In this document: positions 16,994-24,619 of the stretch, piece after piece
Numbering within the stretch: the first letter of the stretch is position 1
How the letters are laid out: every line of letters starts with the position of its first letter
Source of the DNA: an uncultured Mycobacterium sp.
Lineage (GTDB): Bacteria; Actinomycetota; Actinomycetes; Mycobacteriales; Mycobacteriaceae
Reading direction: 5' to 3'
Assembly (NCBI GenBank): GCA_900078375.1
Contig: FLQS01000059.1
Location: 1 to 35,238, forward strand
Length of the DNA: 35,238 bases
Notes under the pieces: generated by a model
What the model was told of the DNA's origin: nothing
Databases searched by the model: none
The model's input: only the letters and a program-made list of their open reading frames with translations
Position numbers and translations under genes: made by a program

Positions 16994-17009
16994 GCAGTTC
17001 GCGAACTGC
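16994..17009. promoter_or_regulatory. Perfect 16-bp palindrome in the methyltransferase leader
   Basis: GCAGTTCG followed by its exact reverse complement CGAACTGC, ending 25 bp before the methyltransferase ATG. It is nested between longer-range arms CGAAGTT (16960-16966) and AACTTCG (17011-17017). It may be an operator, or a 5' UTR hairpin close to the translation start. Confidence 0.55.
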
Positions 17010-17034
17010 CAACTTCGGGTTAGCCTGCCTTGCA

Positions 17035-17811
17035 ATGAGCGCATTCGTGACTGACGCAGGTGACAGCGGTCTGCCGCTGACCGGCGAGCGGACCATCCCC
17101 GGGCTGGCGGAAGAGAACTACTGGTTCCGCCGCCACGAGGTGGTATATCGCCGCCTGTTGGACCTTTGCGCAGGTCGTGAGGTGCTCGAGGCCGGCTGCG
17201 GCGAAGGCTACGGAGCCGATTTGATCGCCTCGGTGGCTCGCCGGGTGGTGGCCGTGGACTACGACGAAGCAACCGTGGCCCACGTCCAGGCGCGCTACCC
17301 GCGCGTGACCATGCTCGCGGGCAATCTGGCCGCGCTTCCACTGCCCGACGCTTCGGCTGACGTTGTGGTGAACTTCCAGGTCATCGAGCATTTGTGGGAT
17401 CAACCACAGTTTGTCGCCGAATGCGCGAGGGTGTTGCGACCGGGCGGTTTGTTGCTGATGTCGACCCCGAATCGGATCACCTTCTCCCCCGGCCGCGACA
17501 CCCCGATCAACCCGTTCCACACCCGCGAGCTCAACGCCGCCGAACTGGCCGAGTTGCTGACCGGCGGCGGCTTCCAGATGCGCTCCATGAGCGGGGTATT
17601 CCACGGCTCGGGCTTGGTGGCGATGGACGAGCGCCACGGCGGCTCGATCATCGACGCCCAGATCGAGCGGGCGCTGGCCGACGCCGCGTGGTCCGACGAC
17701 CTGCTGGCCGATGTGGCGGCCGTGCGCTGCGAGGACTTCGCTTTGCTCGACGAGGGCGAGCGCGATATCGACGACAGCCTGGATCTGGTGGCGATCGCGG
17801 TACGCGTATGA
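17035..17811 (+). CDS. SAM-dependent methyltransferase of the polymethylated glucan cluster (Rv3030 type)
   Basis: A 258-residue class I methyltransferase. The SAM-binding motif I is LEAGCGEGYG (51-60), followed by an acidic strand end VVAVDYDE. FQVIEHLWDQPQF and VLRPGGLLLMSTPN supply motifs typical of methyltransferase type 11. The ATG at 17035 gives MSAFVTDAGD, matching the mycobacterial N-terminus; an extension to 16933 is non-coding promoter DNA. It overlaps the next gene by ATGA. In M. tuberculosis the syntenic Rv3030 belongs to the methylglucose lipopolysaccharide (MGLP) cluster, so it probably O-methylates glucose units of that polymer. That role is a pathway-based inference. Confidence 0.88.
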   Translation: MSAFVTDAGDSGLPLTGERTIPGLAEENYWFRRHEVVYRRLLDLCAGREVLEAGCGEGYGADLIASVARRVVAVDYDEATVAHVQARYPRVTMLAGNLAALPLPDASADVVVNFQVIEHLWDQPQFVAECARVLRPGGLLLMSTPNRITFSPGRDTPINPFHTRELNAAELAELLTGGGFQMRSMSGVFHGSGLVAMDERHGGSIIDAQIERALADAAWSDDLLADVAAVRCEDFALLDEGERDIDDSLDLVAIAVRV

Positions 17812-19391
17812 CTGGTCCGATCCCCGGGTCGCTTCGCTCCTGCCCGCCGAGTCCGATCCCCGGGCAGTTCACCATGGTCCTGCACACCCACCTGCCGTGG
17901 CTGGCCCATCATGGCCGCTGGCCCGTCGGCGAGGAATGGCTGTACCAATCGTGGTCGGCGGCCTACCTACCGCTGATGCGGGTGCTGCGCACGTTGGCCG
18001 CCGAAGGCCGCCGCGGCGTACTGACCCTGGGCATGACGCCGGTGGTCACCGCCCAGCTCGACGATCCCTACTGTTTGGACGGCATGCACCGCTGGCTGGC
18101 CAACTGGCAGCTGCGGGCCCTGGAGGCCGCCACCCTGCGCACCCCGACCGGCGCGGAGCCCGGCACCGCGACCACTCCGGAAGCGTTGCGCGAGTTCGGC
18201 ATTCGGGAGTACGACGAGGCCGGGCGGGCGATCGAGGAGTTCGGCACCCTGTGGCGACACGGCGCCAGCCCGCTACTGCGCGAGCTGATCGACGCCGGCA
18301 CCGTGGAGCTGCTGGGCGGGCCACTGGCCCATCCGTTCCAACCGCTGCTCAATCCCCGGTTGCGCGAATTCGCGCTGCGCGAGGGGCTAGCCGACGCCGG
18401 CCAGCGCTTCGCCCACACACCGAAGGGCATCTGGGCGCCCGAATGTGCTTACGCCCCAGGCATGGAACACGACTACGCCGCCGCCGGCGTCGGACACTTC
18501 ATGGTCGACGGACCCTCGCTGCACGGTGACACCGCGCTCGGCCGGCCGGTCGGGTCGACGAATGTGGTGGCGTTCGGCCGCGACTTACAGGTGAGCTATC
18601 GGGTGTGGTCGCCGAAGTCGGGCTACCCCGGACATGCCGCCTACCGCGACTTCCACACCTACGACCACCTCACCGGGCTCAAGCCTGCCCGGGTCACCGG
18701 CCGCAATGTGGATTCCGACGCGAAGGCGCCGTATGACCCGCAGCGCGCCGACAAGGCAATCGACGCCCACGTCGCCGACTTCGTCGGTGTGGTGCGTCAG
18801 CGGCTGATCTCCGAGTCGGAGCGCATCGGTCGGCCCGCCCATGTGGTGGCCGCGTTCGATACCGAGTTGTTCGGGCACTGGTGGTACGAGGGGCCGATCT
18901 GGCTGGAGCGGCTGCTGCGCGCGCTGCCGGAGGCCGGTGTGCAAGTCGGCACTCTGAACGACGCACTGGCCGCCGGGTTCGTCGGCGCACCTGTCGAATT
19001 GCCGCCCAGCTCATGGGGATCCGGCAAGGATTGGCAGGTGTGGTCTGGTGAGCAGGTGGCCGATCTGGTCCGGCTCAATACCGAGGTGGTCGACACCGCA
19101 CTGACGACGGTCGACAAGGCGCTGGCGCACAGCGCTCCCAGCCGGGACTTCGTCGCCGACCAGATCCTGCGCGAGACACTGCTGACCGTGTCCAGCGACT
19201 GGCCGTTCATGGTCAGCAAGGATTCCGCGGCCGATTACGCCCGCTACCGCGCCCATCTGCACGCCCACGCAACCCGGGAGATCTCCGATGCTCTGGCATC
19301 GGGGCGCCGCGACGCGGCCGAACGGCTGGCCGCCGGCTGGAACCGCGCCGACGGATTGTTCGGTTCCCTGGACGCTAGGCGGCTGCCATGA
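17808..19391 (+). CDS. GH57 alpha-1,4-glucan branching enzyme-like protein (Rv3031 type)
   Basis: A 527-residue glycoside hydrolase family 57 protein with a C-terminal DUF1957 region. Motif 1 is HTHLPW (26-31). The catalytic nucleophile is Glu212 in GIWAPECAY and the acid is Asp351 in FDTELFGHWWYEG, the positions used by GH57 branching enzymes. The start is the ATG at 17808, overlapping the methyltransferase stop (ATGA). It overlaps the glucosyltransferase downstream in the same way. The likely role is to shape or branch the alpha-glucan chain of MGLP; enzymatic specificity is inferred from family and neighbours. Confidence 0.9.
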   Translation: MTGPIPGSLRSCPPSPIPGQFTMVLHTHLPWLAHHGRWPVGEEWLYQSWSAAYLPLMRVLRTLAAEGRRGVLTLGMTPVVTAQLDDPYCLDGMHRWLANWQLRALEAATLRTPTGAEPGTATTPEALREFGIREYDEAGRAIEEFGTLWRHGASPLLRELIDAGTVELLGGPLAHPFQPLLNPRLREFALREGLADAGQRFAHTPKGIWAPECAYAPGMEHDYAAAGVGHFMVDGPSLHGDTALGRPVGSTNVVAFGRDLQVSYRVWSPKSGYPGHAAYRDFHTYDHLTGLKPARVTGRNVDSDAKAPYDPQRADKAIDAHVADFVGVVRQRLISESERIGRPAHVVAAFDTELFGHWWYEGPIWLERLLRALPEAGVQVGTLNDALAAGFVGAPVELPPSSWGSGKDWQVWSGEQVADLVRLNTEVVDTALTTVDKALAHSAPSRDFVADQILRETLLTVSSDWPFMVSKDSAADYARYRAHLHAHATREISDALASGRRDAAERLAAGWNRADGLFGSLDARRLP

Positions 19392-20620
19392 AAATCCTGA
19401 TGGTGTCGTGGGAGTACCCGCCGGTGATCATCGGCGGCCTGGGCCGGCACGTCTACCAACTGGCGACCGCGCTGGCCGCCGATGGACACGACGTGGTCGT
19501 GCTGTCGCGCCGTCCGTCGGGCACCGATCCCAGCACGCATCCGACCACCGACGAGGTCCACGAGGGCGTGCGGGTGATCGCCGCCGCGCAAGACCCGCAC
19601 GAGTTCGACTTCGGCCGTGACCTGATGGCCTGGACGCTGGCCATGGGTCACTCCATGACGCGCGCCGGGCTGACCCTGCAGGCGAAGGGCTGGCAGCCCG
19701 ATGTCGTGCACGCCCACGACTGGCTGGTCGCCCACCCGGCGATCGCGCTGGCCGAGTTCTTCGATGTGCCAATGGTTTCCACAGTGCATGCCACCGAGGC
19801 CGGCCGGCATTCCGGCTGGGTGTCCGGGCAGATCAGCCGCCAGGTGCACGCCGTCGAGTCCTGGTTCGTCCGGGAGTCCGATTCGCTGATCGCCTGCTCG
19901 GCGTCGATGTCGGAGGAGATCTCCGATCTGTTCGGCCCCGACCTGGCCGAGATCGTCGTCATCCGTAACGGAATCGACTCGCGCCGTTGGCCGTTCGCAC
20001 TTCGCCAGGCTCGAACCGGGCCACCGGAGCTGTTGTACATCGGCCGGCTGGAATACGAGAAGGGCGTGCACGAGGCGATCGCTGCACTCGCCCGGATCCG
20101 ACGTACCCATCCCGGCACCACACTGACGATCGCCGGTGACGGCACCCAGCAGGACTGGCTCGTGGAGGTGGCACGAAAGCACAAGGTGTTCAAGGCTATT
20201 CGCTTCGCCGGCCAGGTGGACCACGACGAGCTGCTGCGCCTGCTGCACCAGACCGACGCCGCGGTGCTACCGAGCCATTACGAACCGTTCGGCATCGCCG
20301 CGCTCGAAGCGGCCGCGGCCGGGGCACCTTTGGTCACCTCCAACGTGGGCGGACTCGGCGAGGCGGTCATCGACGGTGAGACGGGGGTGTCCTGCCCACC
20401 GCGCGACGTGGCGGCGCTGGCCGCGGCAGTGCGCCGCGTCCTCGACGATCCCGTTGCGGCACAACAGCGGGCGACTGCCGCGCGGGAGCGCCTCACGTCC
20501 GATTTCGACTGGCACACCGTGGCCGCCGAGACGGCCCAGGTCTACCTGGCCGCCAAACGCCACGAACGCGATCCGCTACCGCGCCGGCCGATCGTCGAGC
20601 ACGCCCTGCCCGGGCGCTGA
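19388..20620 (+). CDS. GT4-type alpha-glucosyltransferase (Rv3032 type)
   Basis: A 410-residue GT-B glycosyltransferase. The N-terminal glycine loop GGLG (16-19) follows MVSWEYPPV, as in glycogen-synthase-like enzymes. The donor-site EX7E motif is Glu299 to Glu307 in YEPFGIAALEA. The syntenic Rv3032 elongates the alpha-1,4-glucan of MGLP and contributes to glycogen in M. tuberculosis. The ATG at 19388 overlaps the preceding stop by four bases, completing a three-gene ATGA-coupled unit. It is convergent with the MDR oxidoreductase; the 41 bp between them show no clear terminator. Confidence 0.92.
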   Translation: MKILMVSWEYPPVIIGGLGRHVYQLATALAADGHDVVVLSRRPSGTDPSTHPTTDEVHEGVRVIAAAQDPHEFDFGRDLMAWTLAMGHSMTRAGLTLQAKGWQPDVVHAHDWLVAHPAIALAEFFDVPMVSTVHATEAGRHSGWVSGQISRQVHAVESWFVRESDSLIACSASMSEEISDLFGPDLAEIVVIRNGIDSRRWPFALRQARTGPPELLYIGRLEYEKGVHEAIAALARIRRTHPGTTLTIAGDGTQQDWLVEVARKHKVFKAIRFAGQVDHDELLRLLHQTDAAVLPSHYEPFGIAALEAAAAGAPLVTSNVGGLGEAVIDGETGVSCPPRDVAALAAAVRRVLDDPVAAQQRATAARERLTSDFDWHTVAAETAQVYLAAKRHERDPLPRRPIVEHALPGR

Positions 20621-20661
20621 GCGGTAGGTTCTGGATTTCGGTAGGCGGCTTTGGCAAGGGA

Positions 20662-21609
20662 CTAGAAGCGCAACACGAGGCGGCCGCGAACACCGCCGCG
20701 TTCCAGTAGGCGATGCGCCTGTGCGGCATTGTCAGCGGGTAGTTCGTGGGCCACGCGCAGTGTCAGCCCGTTGGTGGCAGCAAGGTCGGACAGGTAGTCC
20801 AATCGCGGTTTGCGGGCGATGTCCGGGGCCACCCACACCGACTCAATTTTCAGGTCGAGATCGGAACCCACCGCGCCGCCTAGTTGCGGTGGGCGCACCG
20901 CCACGTAGGTGCCACCCGGCCGAATTGCCGGTATGACGATGTCGCGGAGTACGGCGGCGTCCACCACGGCGTCGACGCCGCCGGGTGCGTGATGCCGAAT
21001 CTGGGCCGCCACGTCGTCGCCGCGGGGGACGACGACGTCAACGCCAAGGGTCTCCAACAGCGAGCGGTCGTGAGCCGACGCGTCGGCAATCACACGAAAC
21101 CCGCGACGTTTGGCCAGTTCGATGACGTAACCGCCAAGAGCGCCCGCACCGCCGGTTACCGCGATCACGCCGCCTGCGACACTGTCGAGTCTGTCCAATA
21201 CCTGAAGTGCGGTGAGTCCGTTCATCAATATCGTTGAGCCAGCGGCGAAATCGTGACCGCGCGGGAGCCTGGTTACCGATTGGGCCCCGACGACGACCTT
21301 CTCGGCGTATGTCCCGCCGCCGTCGACCACTGGCACGGTGACGGCCAGCACCTCATCCCCGGGAACGTAGCCCGTCGAGGGATCGGCGTCATCGACGACG
21401 CCGGCCGCGTCCCACCCGGGAATGAAAGGAGGTTGCGCGCCGGTGTACATATCGCGCAGGACCCCACTCCGCGTGACCAGATCGGTCGGGTTCACCGCGG
21501 CGGCATGCACGCGCACCCGGACCTGATTCTGGCCAACCGTCGGTTCGTCGATATTGAAGACCCGCAACACTTCCGGGCCTCCCGGGACGACGAACCCGAT
21601 AGCCTTCAC
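20662..21609 (-). CDS. Zinc-independent MDR oxidoreductase (quinone oxidoreductase-like)
   Basis: A 315-residue medium-chain dehydrogenase/reductase. The N-terminal GroES-like domain has VHAAAVNPTDLVTRSG; the Rossmann loop is TGGAGALGG (152-160). No structural or catalytic zinc cysteines are seen, as in NADPH:quinone oxidoreductases. The GTG at 21609 is chosen because it overlaps the MarR stop by four bases (GTGA) and has a GGGGGT site upstream; a GTG at 21615 is the alternative. Being downstream of and coupled to a MarR gene suggests induction by the same electrophile that activates the divergent azoreductase. It is not part of this locus in M. tuberculosis. Confidence 0.88.
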   Translation of the reverse strand: MKAIGFVVPGGPEVLRVFNIDEPTVGQNQVRVRVHAAAVNPTDLVTRSGVLRDMYTGAQPPFIPGWDAAGVVDDADPSTGYVPGDEVLAVTVPVVDGGGTYAEKVVVGAQSVTRLPRGHDFAAGSTILMNGLTALQVLDRLDSVAGGVIAVTGGAGALGGYVIELAKRRGFRVIADASAHDRSLLETLGVDVVVPRGDDVAAQIRHHAPGGVDAVVDAAVLRDIVIPAIRPGGTYVAVRPPQLGGAVGSDLDLKIESVWVAPDIARKPRLDYLSDLAATNGLTLRVAHELPADNAAQAHRLLERGGVRGRLVLRF

Positions 21610-22214
21610 GAGCACCCCCGTTGGCCGTCAGGCTCGCGTGCAGGGCCGCCTCGGTCCACGCGCGTGCACGTCGGCCCGCTGCAGAGCTGAGCCTCTGGGG
21701 AACCAACTGCACTCTCCCCCGCCTCGCCCAGCGTGGCAGCCACGGCCGGATCGATGGCGGCGACGATGCGGCGTGCCGCATGGCCCAGGCGCGCAAGTTC
21801 GTCGTCGGTGAGCACCTCGACGACGAGGCGACGTGCTTCACGAACATGGCCGGGAGCGCACTGCTTGAGCTTCGCCTCGCCGGCGTCAGTCAGCTGGGCT
21901 TCAGTGCGGCGGCCGGCTCCCCCGCAAGAGTGTCGCTGCACCCATCCTGCCGACTCGAGACGCGATACCGCGTGCGACAGCCGCGAGAGTGACCCGCGAG
22001 TTTGAAGCGCCAGCTCGCTCATCACTCGCGTGCGCTCAGGTGCCCCAGACAGCACCACCATCACGTGATACTCGAACAAACTCAGCCCCGCATCGCGGTT
22101 CAACTGCGCGTCCAGGCGTGCGGGCAACATCGTGACCAGTGCCATCAGAGACACCCACTCACGGAGCTGTTCGGCAGACAACCATTCGTCCGGCGTTTCC
22201 TGATCACTTTCCAT
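21606..22214 (-). CDS. MarR-family transcriptional regulator
   Basis: A 202-residue winged-helix protein. The MarR core covers about 20-155: dimer helices around LVTMLPARLDAQL, the recognition region RVMSELALQTRGSLSRLSHAVSRL, and a wing GGAGRRTEAQLTDAG. Roughly 45 C-terminal residues beyond the usual MarR length are Gly/Arg-rich and have no recognisable motif; their 3' end overlaps the MDR gene start. A cysteine in the wing segment (HSCGGAGRR) and others near the C-terminus could be redox sensors, as in MarR proteins that sense quinones; this is speculative. A TTGAA-GG-TTCAA site 20 bp upstream suggests autoregulation. Confidence 0.9.
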   Translation of the reverse strand: MESDQETPDEWLSAEQLREWVSLMALVTMLPARLDAQLNRDAGLSLFEYHVMVVLSGAPERTRVMSELALQTRGSLSRLSHAVSRLESAGWVQRHSCGGAGRRTEAQLTDAGEAKLKQCAPGHVREARRLVVEVLTDDELARLGHAARRIVAAIDPAVAATLGEAGESAVGSPEAQLCSGPTCTRVDRGGPAREPDGQRGCS

Positions 22215-22233
22215 CGTCCAATCATATCGGCAC

Positions 22234-22245
22234 TTGAAGGTTCAA
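22234..22245. promoter_or_regulatory. MarR-type operator TTGAA-GG-TTCAA
   Basis: Perfect five-base arms with a two-base centre, 20 bp upstream of the marR ATG, in the position expected for autorepression. The left flank reads ACTTGAA, matching the halves of the two other sites. Confidence 0.55.
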
Positions 22246-22408
22246 CCACAGCGACATCGCCCAGTTTTCATGTTCAAGCGCGGTTCGGCGCCTAGCCGCG
22301 AGTCGCCAACGGGCGCACCGTGATCACGGCGAACACCACTCCTCTGCTGGCATGACGCGGAGATAAGCCCCCAGAGCTTGCACCGGGACAGCCTATCGGA
22401 CAAGCGTC

Positions 22409-22426
22409 AACTTGAATATTGAAGTT
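22409..22426. promoter_or_regulatory. MarR-type operator, 18-bp palindrome centred on AATATT
   Basis: AACTTGAAT followed by ATTGAAGTT: 16 of 18 positions are symmetric. It shares the ACTTGAA-like half with the site near marR and the one at 22443. Confidence 0.6.
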
Positions 22427-22442
22427 TGAGGAGTACCGTATC

Positions 22443-22458
22443 ACTTGTACGTTCAAGT
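22443..22458. promoter_or_regulatory. MarR-type operator, 16-bp palindrome ACTTGTAC-GTTCAAGT
   Basis: 14 of 16 positions are symmetric. It lies 83 bp before the azoreductase ATG and its centre is about 33 bp from that of the 22409 site, about three helical turns, so two dimers could bind the same DNA face. Confidence 0.6.
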
Positions 22459-22540
22459 TAGGTTATTGCACGCCGCGGACGGACGCATTACACCCTCGTT
22501 GACGCAACCTCGTGAACCCCGACTTGTAAGGAGATTGGAT

Positions 22541-23191
22541 ATGACACTGTTTCGGCTCGACGCCAGCATCCGCGTCGAAGGCTCCCACAGCCGCGAAATA
22601 GCCGACATCGCCGAACGGGAATGGCGCTCAGCCAATCCCGAAGCCGACATCATTCGTCGCAGCGTCGGCACCGAACCCATCCCAGCGACCGCCTGGGGCA
22701 CCGCCGCCACGGCAGGCTATACCCCCGAAGAACAACGCAGCCCCGAACAGCACCGGGCTGTCGGCTTAGCGACAGCCCTGGCCGACGAACTCCTGACCGC
22801 CGACGCATTCCTGTTCGCTGTCCCCCTCTACAACTACGGAGTGTCTCAACACTTCAAGTCGTGGGTGGACATGATCATCACCGACCCACGATTCAACCCT
22901 GCTGAACCACCCGCCATCGCCGGCAGACCAGCTGTGCTGATCACAGTTCACGGCGGCTACTACGCCGAGGGCACCCCCCGGCACGACTGGGACCACGCCA
23001 CAGGGTGGATGAAGCGCATCCTCGCTGACGTCTGGGGCCTCAACCTCAACACCGTGGTGTCAGAGTTCAGCCTGGTCGGAGTCAATCCTGCACTCGATGA
23101 CTTCAAAGACCTCGCCACCACCCTCCGCGCCGAAGCCGAAATGCACGCACGCGAATCGGGACGACTCCTGTCAACCCCCGTCAATCGGTGA
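22541..23191 (+). CDS. FMN-dependent NADH azoreductase / quinone reductase (AzoR-like)
   Basis: A 216-residue flavodoxin-like reductase. The N-terminal FMN loop segment is FRLDASIRVEGSHS. The AzoR signature VPLYNYGVSQHFKSWVDM and the VHGGYYAEG loop that contacts the flavin are both present. Members reduce quinones by two electrons and cleave azo dyes, protecting against electrophiles. The ATG at 22541 is preceded by AAGGAG with seven-base spacing, which settles the start; the frame is open back to 22445 without family sequence. It is divergent from marR with three palindromic operators between, so MarR control is likely. Not present at this locus in M. tuberculosis. Confidence 0.9.
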   Translation: MTLFRLDASIRVEGSHSREIADIAEREWRSANPEADIIRRSVGTEPIPATAWGTAATAGYTPEEQRSPEQHRAVGLATALADELLTADAFLFAVPLYNYGVSQHFKSWVDMIITDPRFNPAEPPAIAGRPAVLITVHGGYYAEGTPRHDWDHATGWMKRILADVWGLNLNTVVSEFSLVGVNPALDDFKDLATTLRAEAEMHARESGRLLSTPVNR

Positions 23192-23218
23192 GCTATCCGC
23201 CCTCCTCATGCACGCCGG

Positions 23219-23701
23219 TCAGGGCGTCCAGATCAGCAGGTCCTGCATGCCGTTGTTCATGGTGACCGTGGTCGGCGGCGGTCCGGTGACGTCGAAGTGG
23301 ATCTTGCCCGTCGCCGTCGCGCCCGGCGGGATGGTTCCGCCGCTGATATTCGACGGGGCGGCGACCATCCACAGCACCCGGTAGGCCGCCTGGTTGGGGG
23401 CAACGGCATTGAACTGCGAAATGGCCGGGGTGACCGGACCATTGAGGGCGTTGACGGTGGCGGTCGCCTCCCAGAGCTGGCCGGCGACCGGGTAGCCGGG
23501 CATCACGTCATCGGACGGTTTGAGGCCGCTGACCGTCCAGGTCAAGGGGACCTGGCCAACACTGTCGGTCATCGTCAGCGGGCTACCCAGCTTGCCGACG
23601 ATGGGATAGTCGGCCGCCACCGAGAACGGTGCGGCCGCCAGCACGATGAGCATGCTCACCGCGGTGGCCAGTACTGCCTTGATGATTCTTGAGATCGTCA
23701 C
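23219..23701 (-). CDS. MPT63/MPB63-family secreted protein (DUF1942)
   Basis: A 160-residue exported protein closely resembling the M. tuberculosis immunogenic protein MPT63 (Rv1926c). A Sec signal peptide of about 30 residues ends at SVA-A. The mature part starts DYPIVGKLGSPLTMTDSVGQVPLTW and shares stretches PGYPVAGQLWEATATVNA, GTIPPGATATGKIHFDVTG and NNGMQDLLIW with that protein. MPT63 is an immunoglobulin-like beta sandwich of unknown function. The GTG at 23701 has GGGGAGG upstream. It is convergent with the azoreductase gene. In M. tuberculosis mpt63 lies far from this cluster, so this is a translocated copy or a paralogue. Confidence 0.9.
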   Translation of the reverse strand: MTISRIIKAVLATAVSMLIVLAAAPFSVAADYPIVGKLGSPLTMTDSVGQVPLTWTVSGLKPSDDVMPGYPVAGQLWEATATVNALNGPVTPAISQFNAVAPNQAAYRVLWMVAAPSNISGGTIPPGATATGKIHFDVTGPPPTTVTMNNGMQDLLIWTP

Positions 23702-23794
23702 AGGGCCCTCCCCGAGGAGACGTGAATGGACGCATCTGGCATAACTCCCGACAAACGCCGGATCATAGTGCCCAAAGGCCCGCCCTGTGGTGAC

Positions 23795-24541
23795 CTAAGC
23801 CTCTAGACGAGAGGCCTTCTTGCGCTCGATATCCGCCAGCGCAGCGGCCAGCTCAGCGCGCTGCGCTGCCGAGGTGTCCCAGGCCAGCTTGCGGTTCTTG
23901 ACCACCTTGGCCGGCGAGCCGACGGCGATGGAGAAATCCGGGATGTCGCCCTTGACCACGGCGTGGGCCCCGAGCACGCAACCGCGCCCGATCGTGGTGC
24001 CCCGCAGCACAGTCACCTTGGCCGCGATCCACGTGTCTGGGCCGATGCGCACCGGGCCCTTGACGATGCCCTGGTCCTTGATCGGCATCTCGATGTTGTC
24101 CATCTTGTGGTCGAAGTCGCAGACGTAGCACCAGTCGGCCATCAGCGCCGAGTCACCCAGCTCGATGTCCAGGTAGCAGTTGATGACATTGTCGCGGCCC
24201 AGCACCACCTTGTCGCCGAACCGCAGCGAGCCTTCATGGGCGCGAATGGTGTTCTTGTCGCCGATGTGCACCCAACGACCGATCTCCAGCTGCGCTAGTT
24301 CCGGGGTCGCGTGGATCTCGACGTTCTTGCCGAGGAACACCATGCCGCGGGTGATGATGTGCGGGTTGGCGAGCTTGAACTTCAGCAGCCGCCAGTAGCG
24401 CACCAGGTACCAGGGCGTATACGCCTTATTGGCGATGACCCAGCGCAGTGATTCCTTGGTCAGGAACTTGGCCTGGCGCGGATCACGCAGGCGCGAGCCC
24501 GCCCACCGCTTGTGGATCGGCGAACCCCACATCGACGTCAT
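23795..24541 (-). CDS. Hexapeptide-repeat acetyltransferase (Rv3034c type)
   Basis: A 248-residue acyltransferase of the left-handed beta-helix (maltose/galactoside O-acetyltransferase-like) class. Hexapeptide repeats run from about 80 to 215 (LEIGRWVHIGDKNTIRAHEG through GPDTWIAAKVTVLRGTTIGRG), with catalytic-type His in CDFDHKMDN. The family tail IPDFSIAVGSPAKVVKNRK is intact. The ATG at 24541 is chosen; one at 24532 is possible, and the frame extends to 24571. In M. tuberculosis the syntenic gene is linked to acylation of MGLP, with Rv3030-Rv3032 nearby. Here it is separated from those genes by the MarR/azoreductase/MPT63 block. Confidence 0.87.
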   Translation of the reverse strand: MTSMWGSPIHKRWAGSRLRDPRQAKFLTKESLRWVIANKAYTPWYLVRYWRLLKFKLANPHIITRGMVFLGKNVEIHATPELAQLEIGRWVHIGDKNTIRAHEGSLRFGDKVVLGRDNVINCYLDIELGDSALMADWCYVCDFDHKMDNIEMPIKDQGIVKGPVRIGPDTWIAAKVTVLRGTTIGRGCVLGAHAVVKGDIPDFSIAVGSPAKVVKNRKLAWDTSAAQRAELAAALADIERKKASRLEA

Positions 24542-24619
24542 GGGCTGAGAGCCTAACGCCAGCGGCGGCACGGGTTACCCTCGCCTGTACTGTCTGGTTG
24601 CGCGACGGGAAGGACACGG

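Larger units (their letters stand above)
22215..22540. promoter_or_regulatory. Divergent control region between the MarR and azoreductase genes
   Basis: A 326-bp non-coding stretch, A/T-richer than its surroundings near 22400-22470. It holds three palindromes built from TTGAA/TTCAA-type halves. The middle part (22260-22400) shows no feature I can support. A TAGGTT at 22459 could be a -10 for the azoreductase, but no matching -35 was found. An AAGGAG at 22528 is the azoreductase ribosome-binding site. Confidence 0.6.

Noticed and set aside
23198..23226. Terminator between the azoreductase and MPT63-type genes (CGCCCT / AGGGCG)
   Set aside because: Only six-base arms with a 17-base loop and no U-run; not better than chance in GC-rich DNA.
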